Assembly: GCA_031270755.1 (NCBI GenBank)
Contig: JAISWV010000140.1
Location: 1-6,409, forward strand
Direction: 5' to 3'
DNA: 6,409 nt
Origin: Synergistaceae bacterium
Lineage (GTDB): Bacteria; Synergistota; Synergistia; Synergistales; Aminobacteriaceae
In this document: one piece after another, positions 1 to 5,794 of the stretch
How the letters are laid out: each line of letters opens with the position of its first letter
Position numbering within the stretch: position 1 is the first letter of the stretch
Made by a program: the position numbers and the translations under genes
Notes under the pieces: generated by a model
Seen by the model: the letters and a program-made list of their open reading frames with translations, nothing else
Told to the model about the DNA's origin: nothing
The model's database searches: none

Positions 1-111
1 ACGGCAAGATAGTAACTTTCGTTGGGCTGATTTGAAGCAATTGCATCAAAAAGTGTACTCTTACCGCAGTCAAGCATATACCCGGAAAAAAGAGGAAATA
101 GGGGTGTGGAA
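1..111. other. Left edge, no assignable gene
   Basis: No gene can be assigned here. This stretch looks more AT-rich than the rest of the window. Plus frame 1 has tandem stops (TAG TAA) at 10-15 and plus frame 3 stops at 33-35, so an upstream plus-strand gene could end at either point, but too little is visible to name one. Plus frame 2 stays open but resembles nothing I recognise. On the minus strand a frame runs open from an ATG at 155 to the edge; it is discussed as a finding. The purine-rich stretch at 90-110, just before the ATG at 112, could be the old leader and ribosome binding site of the AbrB-like remnant. Confidence 0.4.
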
Positions 112-430
112 ATGTTGGAATCTCCTGAAGGACAGGCCGTCGCTTTTTGCGCCATGTTCATGGCAGGTACCGCCAGTTATTTTCTCTTTCGGTTTTTGCG
201 GATCTCAACCCGGCGCTCTTGGGTTCAATGGCGGCGACGGGAGCGCTGAATGTAGCAGGATACTTTCCGGCGTTTCCGGTATGGGTGGTGTCTTTCGCCG
301 CTAACGCAACGATCGGGCTCATGTTGGGGAGCAGATCGACCGGGACATTCTGAGGCGAATGAAGGCGTTGGCTCGTCCTGTGTTGAGCCAACTGGCCGGC
401 ATGAGAGTTGATTACCGGCTGGCCGCGTCT
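112..430 (+). pseudogene. AbrB-family membrane protein remnant (frameshifted, truncated)
   Basis: AbrB-family proteins (Pfam transport_AbrB, formerly annotated as ammonia monooxygenase-like) are integral membrane proteins built from a repeated half of about 150-160 residues; their substrate is poorly known. Three consecutive plus frames join into one such half. ATG 112 opens MLESPEGQAVAFC, then a hydrophobic helix ending FLFRFLRI at about 204. The frame steps back one base to NPALLGSMAATGALNVAGYF and a second helix ending IGLMLGSR at 335. It steps back again to DRDILRRMKALARPVLSQ from 338, then LAGM. The series Leu-Arg-Ile, Asn-Pro-Ala-Leu-Leu-Gly-Ser, Ile-Gly-Leu-Met-Leu-Gly-Ser-Arg matches the family order. 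Each break is explained by one lost base, near 204-207 and near 336; a lost T at the second would restore Ser-Arg-Phe-Asp. Similarity fades after about 403, and the remnant runs into the convergent end of livF, so the rest is missing. Sequencing error could also explain the breaks, but not the truncation. Confidence 0.62.
367..392. repeat. 8-bp inverted repeat downstream of livF
   Basis: GTTGGCTC at 367-374 and GAGCCAAC at 385-392 are perfect complements separated by 10 bases. In the liv transcript this would fold into an 8-bp stem about 40 bases past the livF stop, a plausible place for the 3' end of the operon. Neither side is followed by a run of T, so it is not a typical intrinsic terminator. 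It also lies inside the AbrB remnant and may be chance. No better terminator is visible after livF. Confidence 0.3.
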
Positions 431-431
431 T

Positions 432-1196
432 CTAGAAGATCCCCAAGTAGGCTTTTTGGATCATGGGGTTTTCGATGAGCTCTGCGCTGGACGCGCTTTC
501 TATTATTTGCCCTGCCTGGAGGACGTAACCCCGGTCGCTGATATCCAGCGCCTGAAAAGCGTTCTGCTCCACCAGCAGCACCGTCACGCCCTCCTCCCGG
601 ATCTTCAGGATCGTGTCGAAAAGCGACTCCGTCGCCAGCGGCGCCAGGCCCAAGGACGGCTCGTCCAGAAGCAGAATGGACGGGCGGCTCATCAGCGCGC
701 GGGAGATGGCGAGCATCTGCTGCTCTCCCCCCGAAAGAGTCCCGGCCCGCTGGGCGAGGCGTTCTTTCAGCACAGGATACAACGAAAAGCACCGCTCCAG
801 ATCCGCGGCGACTCCCTCGCGGTCCGTGCGCCGTATGGAACCCATGATCAAGTTTTCTTTGACGGTGAGCGCGGTAAAAAGCCGCCGCCGCTCGGGGACC
901 AGGGAAATTCCCAGGTTCACGATCTCATGAGGCCGCGCGGCATGAAGACGCGTAGCGTGGACGAAAGGAGTGCCGTTCAGCAGGACGGCGCCGTCCGTTA
1001 CCGGCAGCACTCCGGTGATGGCCCACATCAAAGTGGACTTTCCCGCACCGTTCACGCCCACGACGCAGACGATCTCGCCCCTGCCGACGACGAGGTCCAC
1101 TCCGTGCAGGGCATGGATGTTGCCGTAGTGAACATGCAGCCCTCGAACTTCCAGATATTTTTTCGATTCTTCCGTCGGTTTTTTTTCAGCGGTCAT
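432..1196 (-). CDS. livF: Branched-chain amino acid ABC transporter ATP-binding protein LivF
   Basis: Second ATPase of a hydrophobic amino acid (HAAT) ABC importer; it pairs with LivG on the cytoplasmic face of LivH/LivM and powers uptake. From the ATG at 1196 the protein has 254 residues, near the usual LivF length plus a short N-terminal tail. Walker A GVNGAGKST is at about 47-55, the signature LSGGEQQ at 154-160, and Walker B ILLLDEP at 174-180. The H-loop region reads LLVEQNA, with Gln where other ATPases have His, which is normal for LivF. The usual VPEGR motif reads VPERR, a small deviation. The frame extends upstream to a TTG at 1214 that overlaps the livG stop, but its ribosome site would be only about 2 bases away. 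The ATG at 1196 has AAGGA about 10 bases upstream, so I prefer it. It is the last gene of the liv operon and its stop abuts the AbrB remnant. Confidence 0.93.
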   Translation of the reverse strand: MTAEKKPTEESKKYLEVRGLHVHYGNIHALHGVDLVVGRGEIVCVVGVNGAGKSTLMWAITGVLPVTDGAVLLNGTPFVHATRLHAARPHEIVNLGISLVPERRRLFTALTVKENLIMGSIRRTDREGVAADLERCFSLYPVLKERLAQRAGTLSGGEQQMLAISRALMSRPSILLLDEPSLGLAPLATESLFDTILKIREEGVTVLLVEQNAFQALDISDRGYVLQAGQIIESASSAELIENPMIQKAYLGIF

Positions 1197-1210
1197 GCGC
1201 ACTCTTTCCT

Positions 1211-2095
1211 TCAAGTCCTCTCAAGTTCTCTTCTTGCCCGCGGGCGGCCCAGATAGGCGGCGATGACGCGCTCGTCGCCGCGAACATCCCGAGGCGAGCC
1301 CTCCGCCAGAAGCGTTCCCCGGTCCATTACCGCAACGTGGGTGCAAATGTCCATCACCAGCTCGATATGGTGCTCGATCAACATCATCGTCACTCCGAAG
1401 TCCTTTTGAACTTTCAGGATGACTTCTCCCAGTTCCCGCGTCTCCGCGTCGTTCATCCCCGCCGCGGGCTCGTCCAGCAACAGAAGGCGCGGCCCCTGGG
1501 CCGAAGGCCTCTGAACTGAAGGCCCCTGAACTGAAGGCCCCTGACCCGAAAACCCGCAGGCCAGCGCGCGGGCGATCTCCAGTTTGCGCTGCAGGCCGTA
1601 AGGAAGCGTCGAGGCGACACGATGCGCCGCGTCCGCAAGTCCTACGTCCTTCATGACGGCAAGGGCCGTCTCGCGCGCCCGCTGCTCCTCCCCGCGGGCG
1701 AAAGGAGTGCGAAAAAACGTTCCAAGCATGGATTTCCCTCGTGCGAGGAGCGGCACCATGACGTTTTCGAGGCAAGTCATTCGATTGAAAAGGCGGATAT
1801 TCTGAAACGTACGCGATACTCCGGCCCGCACGATCTCGTGAGGGCGTTTCTTCGTCAGGTCGATTCCCCTCAGGCAAATCGTCCCGGCCGTGGGCCGATA
1901 GGCGCCCGTAATCAAGTTGAACACCGTCGTCTTTCCCGCTCCGTTGGGACCAATCAAGCCCATGATGCCGTCTTGCGCCACATCGAAGGAAAGCTCTTCA
2001 ACGGCATGGATCCCTCCGAACGAGCGGGAAAGACCGCGCACTTCCAGCAGAGGCGGCAAGGAAGGCTTACTTGGCGGTTCCATCGGAGTCGTCAT
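1211..2095 (-). CDS. livG: Branched-chain amino acid ABC transporter ATP-binding protein LivG
   Basis: First ATPase of the HAAT importer, working with LivF to drive transport through LivH/LivM. It has 294 residues, somewhat above the typical LivG length of about 255-260. Walker A GPNGAGKTT is at 49-57, the Q-loop RTFQNIRLF at 95-103, a LivG-type signature LPYGLQRKLEIARAL at 164-178, Walker B LLLLDEP at 204-210 followed by AAGMN, and the switch His in LIEHH at 239-243. Residues 181-200 are an insert of pentapeptide repeats (GPSVQ, GPSVQ, RPSAQ) between the signature helix and Walker B, where relatives have only a few residues; the DNA there is a 15-bp tandem repeat. The start overlaps the livM stop as ATGA (2092-2095), with GGAG 9 bases upstream, which supports this ATG over the one at codon 5. 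All core motifs are intact, so it is probably functional. Confidence 0.94.
   Translation of the reverse strand: MTTPMEPPSKPSLPPLLEVRGLSRSFGGIHAVEELSFDVAQDGIMGLIGPNGAGKTTVFNLITGAYRPTAGTICLRGIDLTKKRPHEIVRAGVSRTFQNIRLFNRMTCLENVMVPLLARGKSMLGTFFRTPFARGEEQRARETALAVMKDVGLADAAHRVASTLPYGLQRKLEIARALACGFSGQGPSVQGPSVQRPSAQGPRLLLLDEPAAGMNDAETRELGEVILKVQKDFGVTMMLIEHHIELVMDICTHVAVMDRGTLLAEGSPRDVRGDERVIAAYLGRPRARRELERT
1491..1550. repeat. 15-bp tandem repeat, four units, inside livG
   Basis: Four contiguous 15-base units at 1491-1505, 1506-1520, 1521-1535 and 1536-1550 share the plus-strand form GGCCCCTGAACTGAA; the two middle units differ at one base and the outer two diverge mainly near the centre. Because 15 is a multiple of three, the units add five residues each, read on the minus strand as Gly/Arg-Pro-Ser-Val/Ala-Gln, and keep livG in frame. 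The array accounts for most of the extra length between the LivG signature helix and Walker B. Copy number could vary between strains by slippage. Confidence 0.9.
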
Positions 2096-2931
2096 CGCGC
2101 CTGTCTCCGGAACAAGCCGGAAAGCTCACGATAACCCAGGAGCCCCTGGGGGCGGTAGATCATGATCAGAACCAGCAAGAGGCCATACGCCGGGAGCCGC
2201 CACATGTCCAGCGACCTCAGCATCTCCGGCAGCGCCGTGAACACGAACGAGACGATGATGGGGCCCGAGATGCTCCCCATGCCGCCCGCGATGACCGAGG
2301 CCAGAAGCTGTGTGGACTGCGTGAGAGTGAACATGGCGGGTTGGATGAACGCCAGCCGATGCGCCAAAAGCGCTCCCGAAGCTCCGCACAGGCCGGCGCT
2401 GACAACCAGCGAGAGCAGGCGCATCTTGAAAAGATCGATCCCCGCCATTTCCGCCGCGGTGGGGTCCTCGCGTATCGCGACGAAAAGCGCTCCAAAACGC
2501 GACTTCAAAAAGTTGCGCGTCGCGAAAAGGCAGACGGCCAAGGTCCCCAGTATCCACGCCGGGCCGCTGAGCTCGTCCACCGACAAGCCTCGCGCTCCGT
2601 TTGTGATGGAAAGATTTTCGAGGCACACCCGCAGCGCCTCTCCGAACCCGAGGATCGCGATGGCGAAATAATCGCTGCGCAGCTTGGCCCGAAGCGTCGG
2701 TATCCCGATGACCAAGCTCGACAGCCCCGCGGCAGCCACTCCAGCCGGCAACGCGAAAAAGAAAGGAGCGTTCCAGTGATAGGTCAGCACTCCCGAGGTG
2801 TAGGCCCCGATCCCGACGAAGGCCGCGTGCCCCAAGGAAAACAACCCGGTAAAACCGGTAAACACCGCGAGTCCCAGCACGGCGATCATGTTGATGCACG
2901 CCAGCATTACGACGTTGAGTTCATAGTCCAT
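2092..2931 (-). CDS. livM: Branched-chain amino acid ABC transporter permease LivM
   Basis: Inner-membrane permease forming the transport channel together with LivH. It has 279 residues, slightly short for LivM, which is often about 300 or more, with the extra length usually N-terminal. Family landmarks are present in order: GLFSLGHAAFVGIGAY at 29-44, the loop GIPTLRAKLRSDYFAI at 76-91 followed by GFGE, the cytoplasmic coupling stretch REDPTAAEMAGID at 154-166 that should contact the ATPases, GGMGSISGP at 216-224, and YRPQGLLG at 259-266. About eight hydrophobic segments can be seen. The ATG lies 3 bases after the livH stop, with GGAGG inside the livH end about 13 bases upstream, suggesting translational coupling. 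Its stop overlaps the livG start by four bases. Confidence 0.93.
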   Translation of the reverse strand: MDYELNVVMLACINMIAVLGLAVFTGFTGLFSLGHAAFVGIGAYTSGVLTYHWNAPFFFALPAGVAAAGLSSLVIGIPTLRAKLRSDYFAIAILGFGEALRVCLENLSITNGARGLSVDELSGPAWILGTLAVCLFATRNFLKSRFGALFVAIREDPTAAEMAGIDLFKMRLLSLVVSAGLCGASGALLAHRLAFIQPAMFTLTQSTQLLASVIAGGMGSISGPIIVSFVFTALPEMLRSLDMWRLPAYGLLLVLIMIYRPQGLLGYRELSGLFRRQAR

Positions 2932-2934
2932 AAG

Positions 2935-3807
2935 CTAGATTTTTTCCTCCGTATCGCGCCCCATCAGGCCGTTTGGCAGCCAGATCAAAAGCGCGATCAG
3001 CATCGTGAAGCTGAAGACATCGCGCAGCACACTGGAAAGGTACGTGGAGACCAAAGTCTCCAGAACTCCCAGAATCAGCCCTCCTACTAGCGCTCCGGGC
3101 AAACTGCCGAGCCCGCCGATCACCGCGGCGATGTACGCTTTGTTGGTAACCCAACCCATTGTGGGGTAGACCAAATATTTGATCCCCAAAAAAACTCCCG
3201 CGACTCCGGCGAAAGCCCCGGCCAGAAAGAAGACGATGGAGATCAGACGGTCCGTGTTCACTCCCATCAGGGAGCACATCGTCATGTCGTTGACGCCGGC
3301 GCGAATCGCGATGCCCGTTTTCGTCCTCGTGACGAAGAGGTGCAGGGCAAAGATCGCCCCGATGGACACCGTAAAGGCAAACACGTCCAGCAAGGAGAGC
3401 GAACTTCCCCACACGCTGACGACCTCTCTTTTAAAAAACTCCGGAAACGCGTAAAAACGCGACCCGATGGTGGCATACACCATATTTTCCAAAAACACGG
3501 AGCACCCCATGGCGCTGATCATCAGGAAAAGGGACGGCGCTCTCCGGCGGCGCAGCACGGAATACGCCACGCGCTCGTTGAAAACCGAAAGCACCCCCGC
3601 GCCCAGGACGCTGCCCGATACGACGAGACCCAGCCCCCAGTGCAACTGCGTCGCCAGCGCAAGGCCGATATAGGCCCCCAGCATGATCACCGCGCCATGA
3701 GCGAAATTGCTGAAAGACAAAATGCTGAAAATCAGGGAATACCCAACAGCCATCAACGAGTAAATGCCACCGATCGAGAGACCGGTGACGAGGGTCTGCA
3801 AAAACAC
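2935..3807 (-). CDS. livH: Branched-chain amino acid ABC transporter permease LivH
   Basis: Inner-membrane permease, partner of LivM in the HAAT importer. It has 290 residues, the standard LivH size, with about eight hydrophobic segments. The N-terminus GLSIGGIYSLMAVGYSLIFS and the motif SFSNFAHGAVIMLGAY at 31-46 are typical of LivH. The cytoplasmic coupling stretch RTKTGIAIRAGVNDMTMC is at 161-178, followed by SLMGVN. The conserved IGGLGSLPGALVGG is at 230-243, and the C-terminus is LPNGLMGR. The start is a GTG with a perfect AAGGAGGTGA ribosome site 3-4 bases upstream, so translation may be strong despite the weaker start codon. It follows livK by 30 bases, with no terminator between them, so the two are surely co-transcribed. 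Confidence 0.94.
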   Translation of the reverse strand: MFLQTLVTGLSIGGIYSLMAVGYSLIFSILSFSNFAHGAVIMLGAYIGLALATQLHWGLGLVVSGSVLGAGVLSVFNERVAYSVLRRRRAPSLFLMISAMGCSVFLENMVYATIGSRFYAFPEFFKREVVSVWGSSLSLLDVFAFTVSIGAIFALHLFVTRTKTGIAIRAGVNDMTMCSLMGVNTDRLISIVFFLAGAFAGVAGVFLGIKYLVYPTMGWVTNKAYIAAVIGGLGSLPGALVGGLILGVLETLVSTYLSSVLRDVFSFTMLIALLIWLPNGLMGRDTEEKI

Positions 3808-3810
3808 GTG

Positions 3811-3820
3811 TCACCTCCTT
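3811..3820 (-). promoter_or_regulatory. Strong ribosome binding site of livH
   Basis: On the minus strand the sequence AAGGAGGTGA is a full-length match to the 16S anti-Shine-Dalgarno end, with GGAGG 6 bases before the GTG at 3807. It fixes the GTG as the livH start, since there is no nearby ATG in frame. Confidence 0.85.
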
Positions 3821-3837
3821 GACATAATGAACGCCGC

Positions 3838-5010
3838 TTATTCTCCCTGATATTTTTCCACGAACACGAACGATTTTTTGGTCACGTCCACTTTTTGAAT
3901 GACGGCGGGTTTGTTCAGAGGGTTGTGGTCGGCCGGGTCCACCGTCAGAACGCCGCTTGTCACCCGGACGTCCTTCAAATTCGCCAAAGCCTCGGCCAGC
4001 TTCGGCCCGTCAAACGATCCGGCAGCTTTCGCGGCTTCGGCGATCATGATCAAAGCGTCTTGGGCCATAATCGGGTTCGGCAGAACGGGGTCCCCTTTGA
4101 ACCTCTCCCGGTACTCCGCGACAAAACTTTGAATGTCCGGGTCGTCCAAGTCGGCCAAGTTCACAAAATACGCGCCGTCCACCGCGTCGCCGCCCAGGTC
4201 GATCAAGTCGGGGCTGCCCCAGTTGTCGGTTCCCAACAAAACGGCCGTTATTCCCAGATCTCTTGCCTGCCTGGCGGCCAAAGCGGCCTCTTTCTGGCTG
4301 GTGGGAATGAAGAACACATCAGGAGCCAGCTCTTTGATCTTACCAAGCTGCGCGCGGTAATCCAACTCCTCGGAACGGAAGGCTTCCTTGGCTACGACCT
4401 CCCCGCCCCGGGCGGCAAAAGCGTCTTCGAAATATTTTGAAAGCCATTGGCCGTAATCCGATCCCACGTCGTAAAGTATCGCCGCCTTTTTCGCGTTCAG
4501 CCGGTCCACAGCGAAGCGCGCCGCCACCGTTCCTTGAAACGGGTCGATGAAGCAAGGGCGAAAAGCATAGGGACGCACTTTTTCCGTCTTTTGATCCAGG
4601 GTCACGTAGGGGTTGGTGGCGGTGGTGACGATCATCGGGATTTCCGCGCGCTCCAAAATTGGGGCGGTGGCGATGGAGTTCCCGCTCTGAGCGGGGCCGA
4701 TCACGGCAATGACCTTATCCCCAGCCAGCCGGCGGGCGACGTTGACGGATTCGATGGCGTCGTTGCGGTTATCGTAGCGAACAATCGCGATAGGTCTGCC
4801 CAAGATGCCCCCCTCCGCGTTGAGTTTTTCCACCAGCATATCCACCGCGTTCGCCTCAGACTGGCCCCACATGGAAGCCCCGCCCGTCAGGGACACAGTA
4901 TGCCCGACCTTGATCGCTTCGGCCGCGAAGGCCATTCCCGTAAACACAAACGTCACAATGACGACAACGCAAAAAACGATCGGCTTTTTCATTTTTTTCA
5001 TTTTTTCCAT
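3838..5010 (-). CDS. livK: Branched-chain amino acid ABC transporter substrate-binding protein LivK
   Basis: Periplasmic type I solute-binding protein (Leu/Ile/Val-binding, Peripla_BP_6 family) that hands its ligand to LivH/LivM. It has 390 residues, the usual size. The N-terminus MEKMKKMKKP is basic, followed by a hydrophobic stretch at 11-26 and an Ala-Phe-Ala signal peptidase I site at 27-29, giving a mature start near A30. There is no lipobox; Cys14 lies inside the hydrophobic stretch. The mature part opens IKVGHTVSLTGG and has the ligand-cleft segments VIGPAQSGNS at 103-112 and TTATNPYVT at 129-137, with FRPCFIDPFQG following. These mark the amino acid-binding family, but the exact ligand cannot be read off. 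The ATG at 5010 has AAGGAG 11 bases upstream; in-frame ATGs at codons 4 and 7 are alternatives. It heads the liv operon behind its own promoter. Confidence 0.94.
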   Translation of the reverse strand: MEKMKKMKKPIVFCVVVIVTFVFTGMAFAAEAIKVGHTVSLTGGASMWGQSEANAVDMLVEKLNAEGGILGRPIAIVRYDNRNDAIESVNVARRLAGDKVIAVIGPAQSGNSIATAPILERAEIPMIVTTATNPYVTLDQKTEKVRPYAFRPCFIDPFQGTVAARFAVDRLNAKKAAILYDVGSDYGQWLSKYFEDAFAARGGEVVAKEAFRSEELDYRAQLGKIKELAPDVFFIPTSQKEAALAARQARDLGITAVLLGTDNWGSPDLIDLGGDAVDGAYFVNLADLDDPDIQSFVAEYRERFKGDPVLPNPIMAQDALIMIAEAAKAAGSFDGPKLAEALANLKDVRVTSGVLTVDPADHNPLNKPAVIQKVDVTKKSFVFVEKYQGE

Positions 5011-5021
5011 TACCTGTACAA

Positions 5022-5027
5022 CTCCTT
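5022..5027 (-). promoter_or_regulatory. Ribosome binding site of livK
   Basis: AAGGAG on the minus strand lies 11 bases before the ATG at 5010. The spacing is a little long but acceptable; it would be longer still for the ATGs at 5001 and 4992, so it favours the first ATG. Confidence 0.6.
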
Positions 5028-5060
5028 CGAGATAATTTATTTGTTTACTATGCCGTCTTG

Positions 5061-5089
5061 ATTATACTCGGGAGTGTACGGATTCGCCA
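5061..5089 (-). promoter_or_regulatory. Sigma70-type promoter of the liv operon
   Basis: On the minus strand a perfect -10 box TATAAT (plus-strand positions 5061-5066) is preceded by a 17-base spacer and a weak -35 box TGGCGA (5084-5089; 3 of 6 consensus positions). Transcription would start near 5054, giving a leader of about 44 bases that carries the livK ribosome site. A consensus -10 with a weak -35 is common at regulated promoters. It is the only convincing promoter in the gap between the regulator and livK, so the liv genes can be transcribed independently of the regulator. Confidence 0.65.
5063..5078. promoter_or_regulatory. Possible operator: imperfect 16-bp palindrome over the livK promoter
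   Basis: On the minus strand the sequence TACACTCCCGAGTATA has complementary arms TAnACTC and GAGTnTA around a CC centre; 6 of 8 base pairs match. It covers most of the -10 box and the adjoining spacer, so a bound protein would block polymerase. Size and symmetry fit a dimeric GntR-family site, and such a regulator is encoded just upstream. Assignment to that regulator is inference. Confidence 0.4.
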
Positions 5090-5142
5090 GCCCCCGAGAC
5101 TTTCTGATCAAACGCTTGTCTTCACGGCGAACGGCCCTGCGG

Positions 5143-5781
5143 TCAGATAAAAAAATTCCGGCCGGCGCTGGCGGAAATGGCTTTCAAAACATACTCTTGG
5201 GCCTCGTTCAAATGTATTTCCATGAAGGAGGCCGCTTTTTCTTCGTCGCCGGAGGCTATGGCATCGAAAATCTCCGGGTGTCCGCAGCGCCGTCTAACGG
5301 CTTCTTTCATCAGTTGCTTTTGAGCACTGGTGAAGAGCGATCGGGAGCGATCGGTTTTGTCCAGCAGGGTTTCCAGCGTTTCGGCCAACACGCCCCACCC
5401 TGAAATCACGGCGATGCAAGAATGAAAGTATCGGTTCGGTTCGCGCGCCGCCACGGCCAGGCGCTCCAAGTTGGCCGGCAGAATATTTCGCACCGCAAGA
5501 CGCACGGCCTCTTTCTCCAGAAGAATTCGAAGGCGATAGGTTTCCATTATCTCCCTGACGTCGACCGACGTGACGATAAAACCGATGTGATGTTTTGCCT
5601 CGAGCAGCCCTTTGTTGCTCAGCGCGATCAACGCCTCGCGGACGGGAGTCCGGCTGACTCCGAACCGCTTCGCCAAATCGTCGACGATCAACACCTCCGA
5701 AGGGCGCAAACGACCGTCGAAGATCTCGTTTTTCAGTTCTTCGTAAATTCTCTCCCGACTCGTTTTCGCTCCGTTCCTCAT
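5143..5781 (-). CDS. GntR-family transcriptional regulator, FCD-type
   Basis: DNA-binding repressor or activator of the FadR subfamily, likely controlling the flanking transport and catabolic genes. From the ATG at 5781 it has 212 residues. The winged helix-turn-helix spans about 8-72: RIYEELKNEIFDGRLRPSEV, then DDLAKRFGVSRTPVREAL with the recognition helix near 43-51, and GLLEAKHHIGFIV as the wing. An FCD-like domain follows. Of its four usual metal ligands three are visible, His120 (YFHSCI), His168 (GHPEIFDAI) and His190 (MEIHL); the fourth, normally Asp four residues before the first His, is Asn116. The segment between the first FCD helix and this site looks about 15 residues shorter than usual. 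The ATG has GAGG 11 bases upstream; the frame continues to a GTG at 5805, inside the end of the preceding gene, whose ribosome site would be too close. It starts 13 bases after the opine dehydrogenase stop, so they are probably co-transcribed. Confidence 0.88.
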   Translation of the reverse strand: MRNGAKTSRERIYEELKNEIFDGRLRPSEVLIVDDLAKRFGVSRTPVREALIALSNKGLLEAKHHIGFIVTSVDVREIMETYRLRILLEKEAVRLAVRNILPANLERLAVAAREPNRYFHSCIAVISGWGVLAETLETLLDKTDRSRSLFTSAQKQLMKEAVRRRCGHPEIFDAIASGDEEKAASFMEIHLNEAQEYVLKAISASAGRNFFI

Positions 5782-5794
5782 TTCGGTGTATGCC

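Noticed and set aside
147..353. Small 68-codon plus-strand gene on its own
   Set aside because: Its hydrophobic part continues the frames on either side as an AbrB half, and its TTG start has no good ribosome site; it is better read as the middle piece of a pseudogene.
1197..1214. TTG start of livF at 1214
   Set aside because: The ribosome site would be only about 2 bases away; the ATG at 1196 is better spaced from AAGGA. It remains possible as a coupled start because it overlaps the livG stop.
408..1256. Long plus-strand open frame (282 codons) antisense to livF
   Set aside because: It mirrors the strongly supported livF, is rich in Arg, Gln and His as antisense frames of GC-rich genes are, and shows no family motif.
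2071..3090. Plus-strand open frame of 339 codons antisense to livM and livH
   Set aside because: Low-complexity polar translation typical of a shadow frame; livM and livH on the other strand have all family motifs.
5090..5142. Terminator between the GntR gene and livK
   Set aside because: Only short GC-rich complementarities are present, with no strong stem followed by a T run, so read-through from the regulator into liv cannot be excluded.
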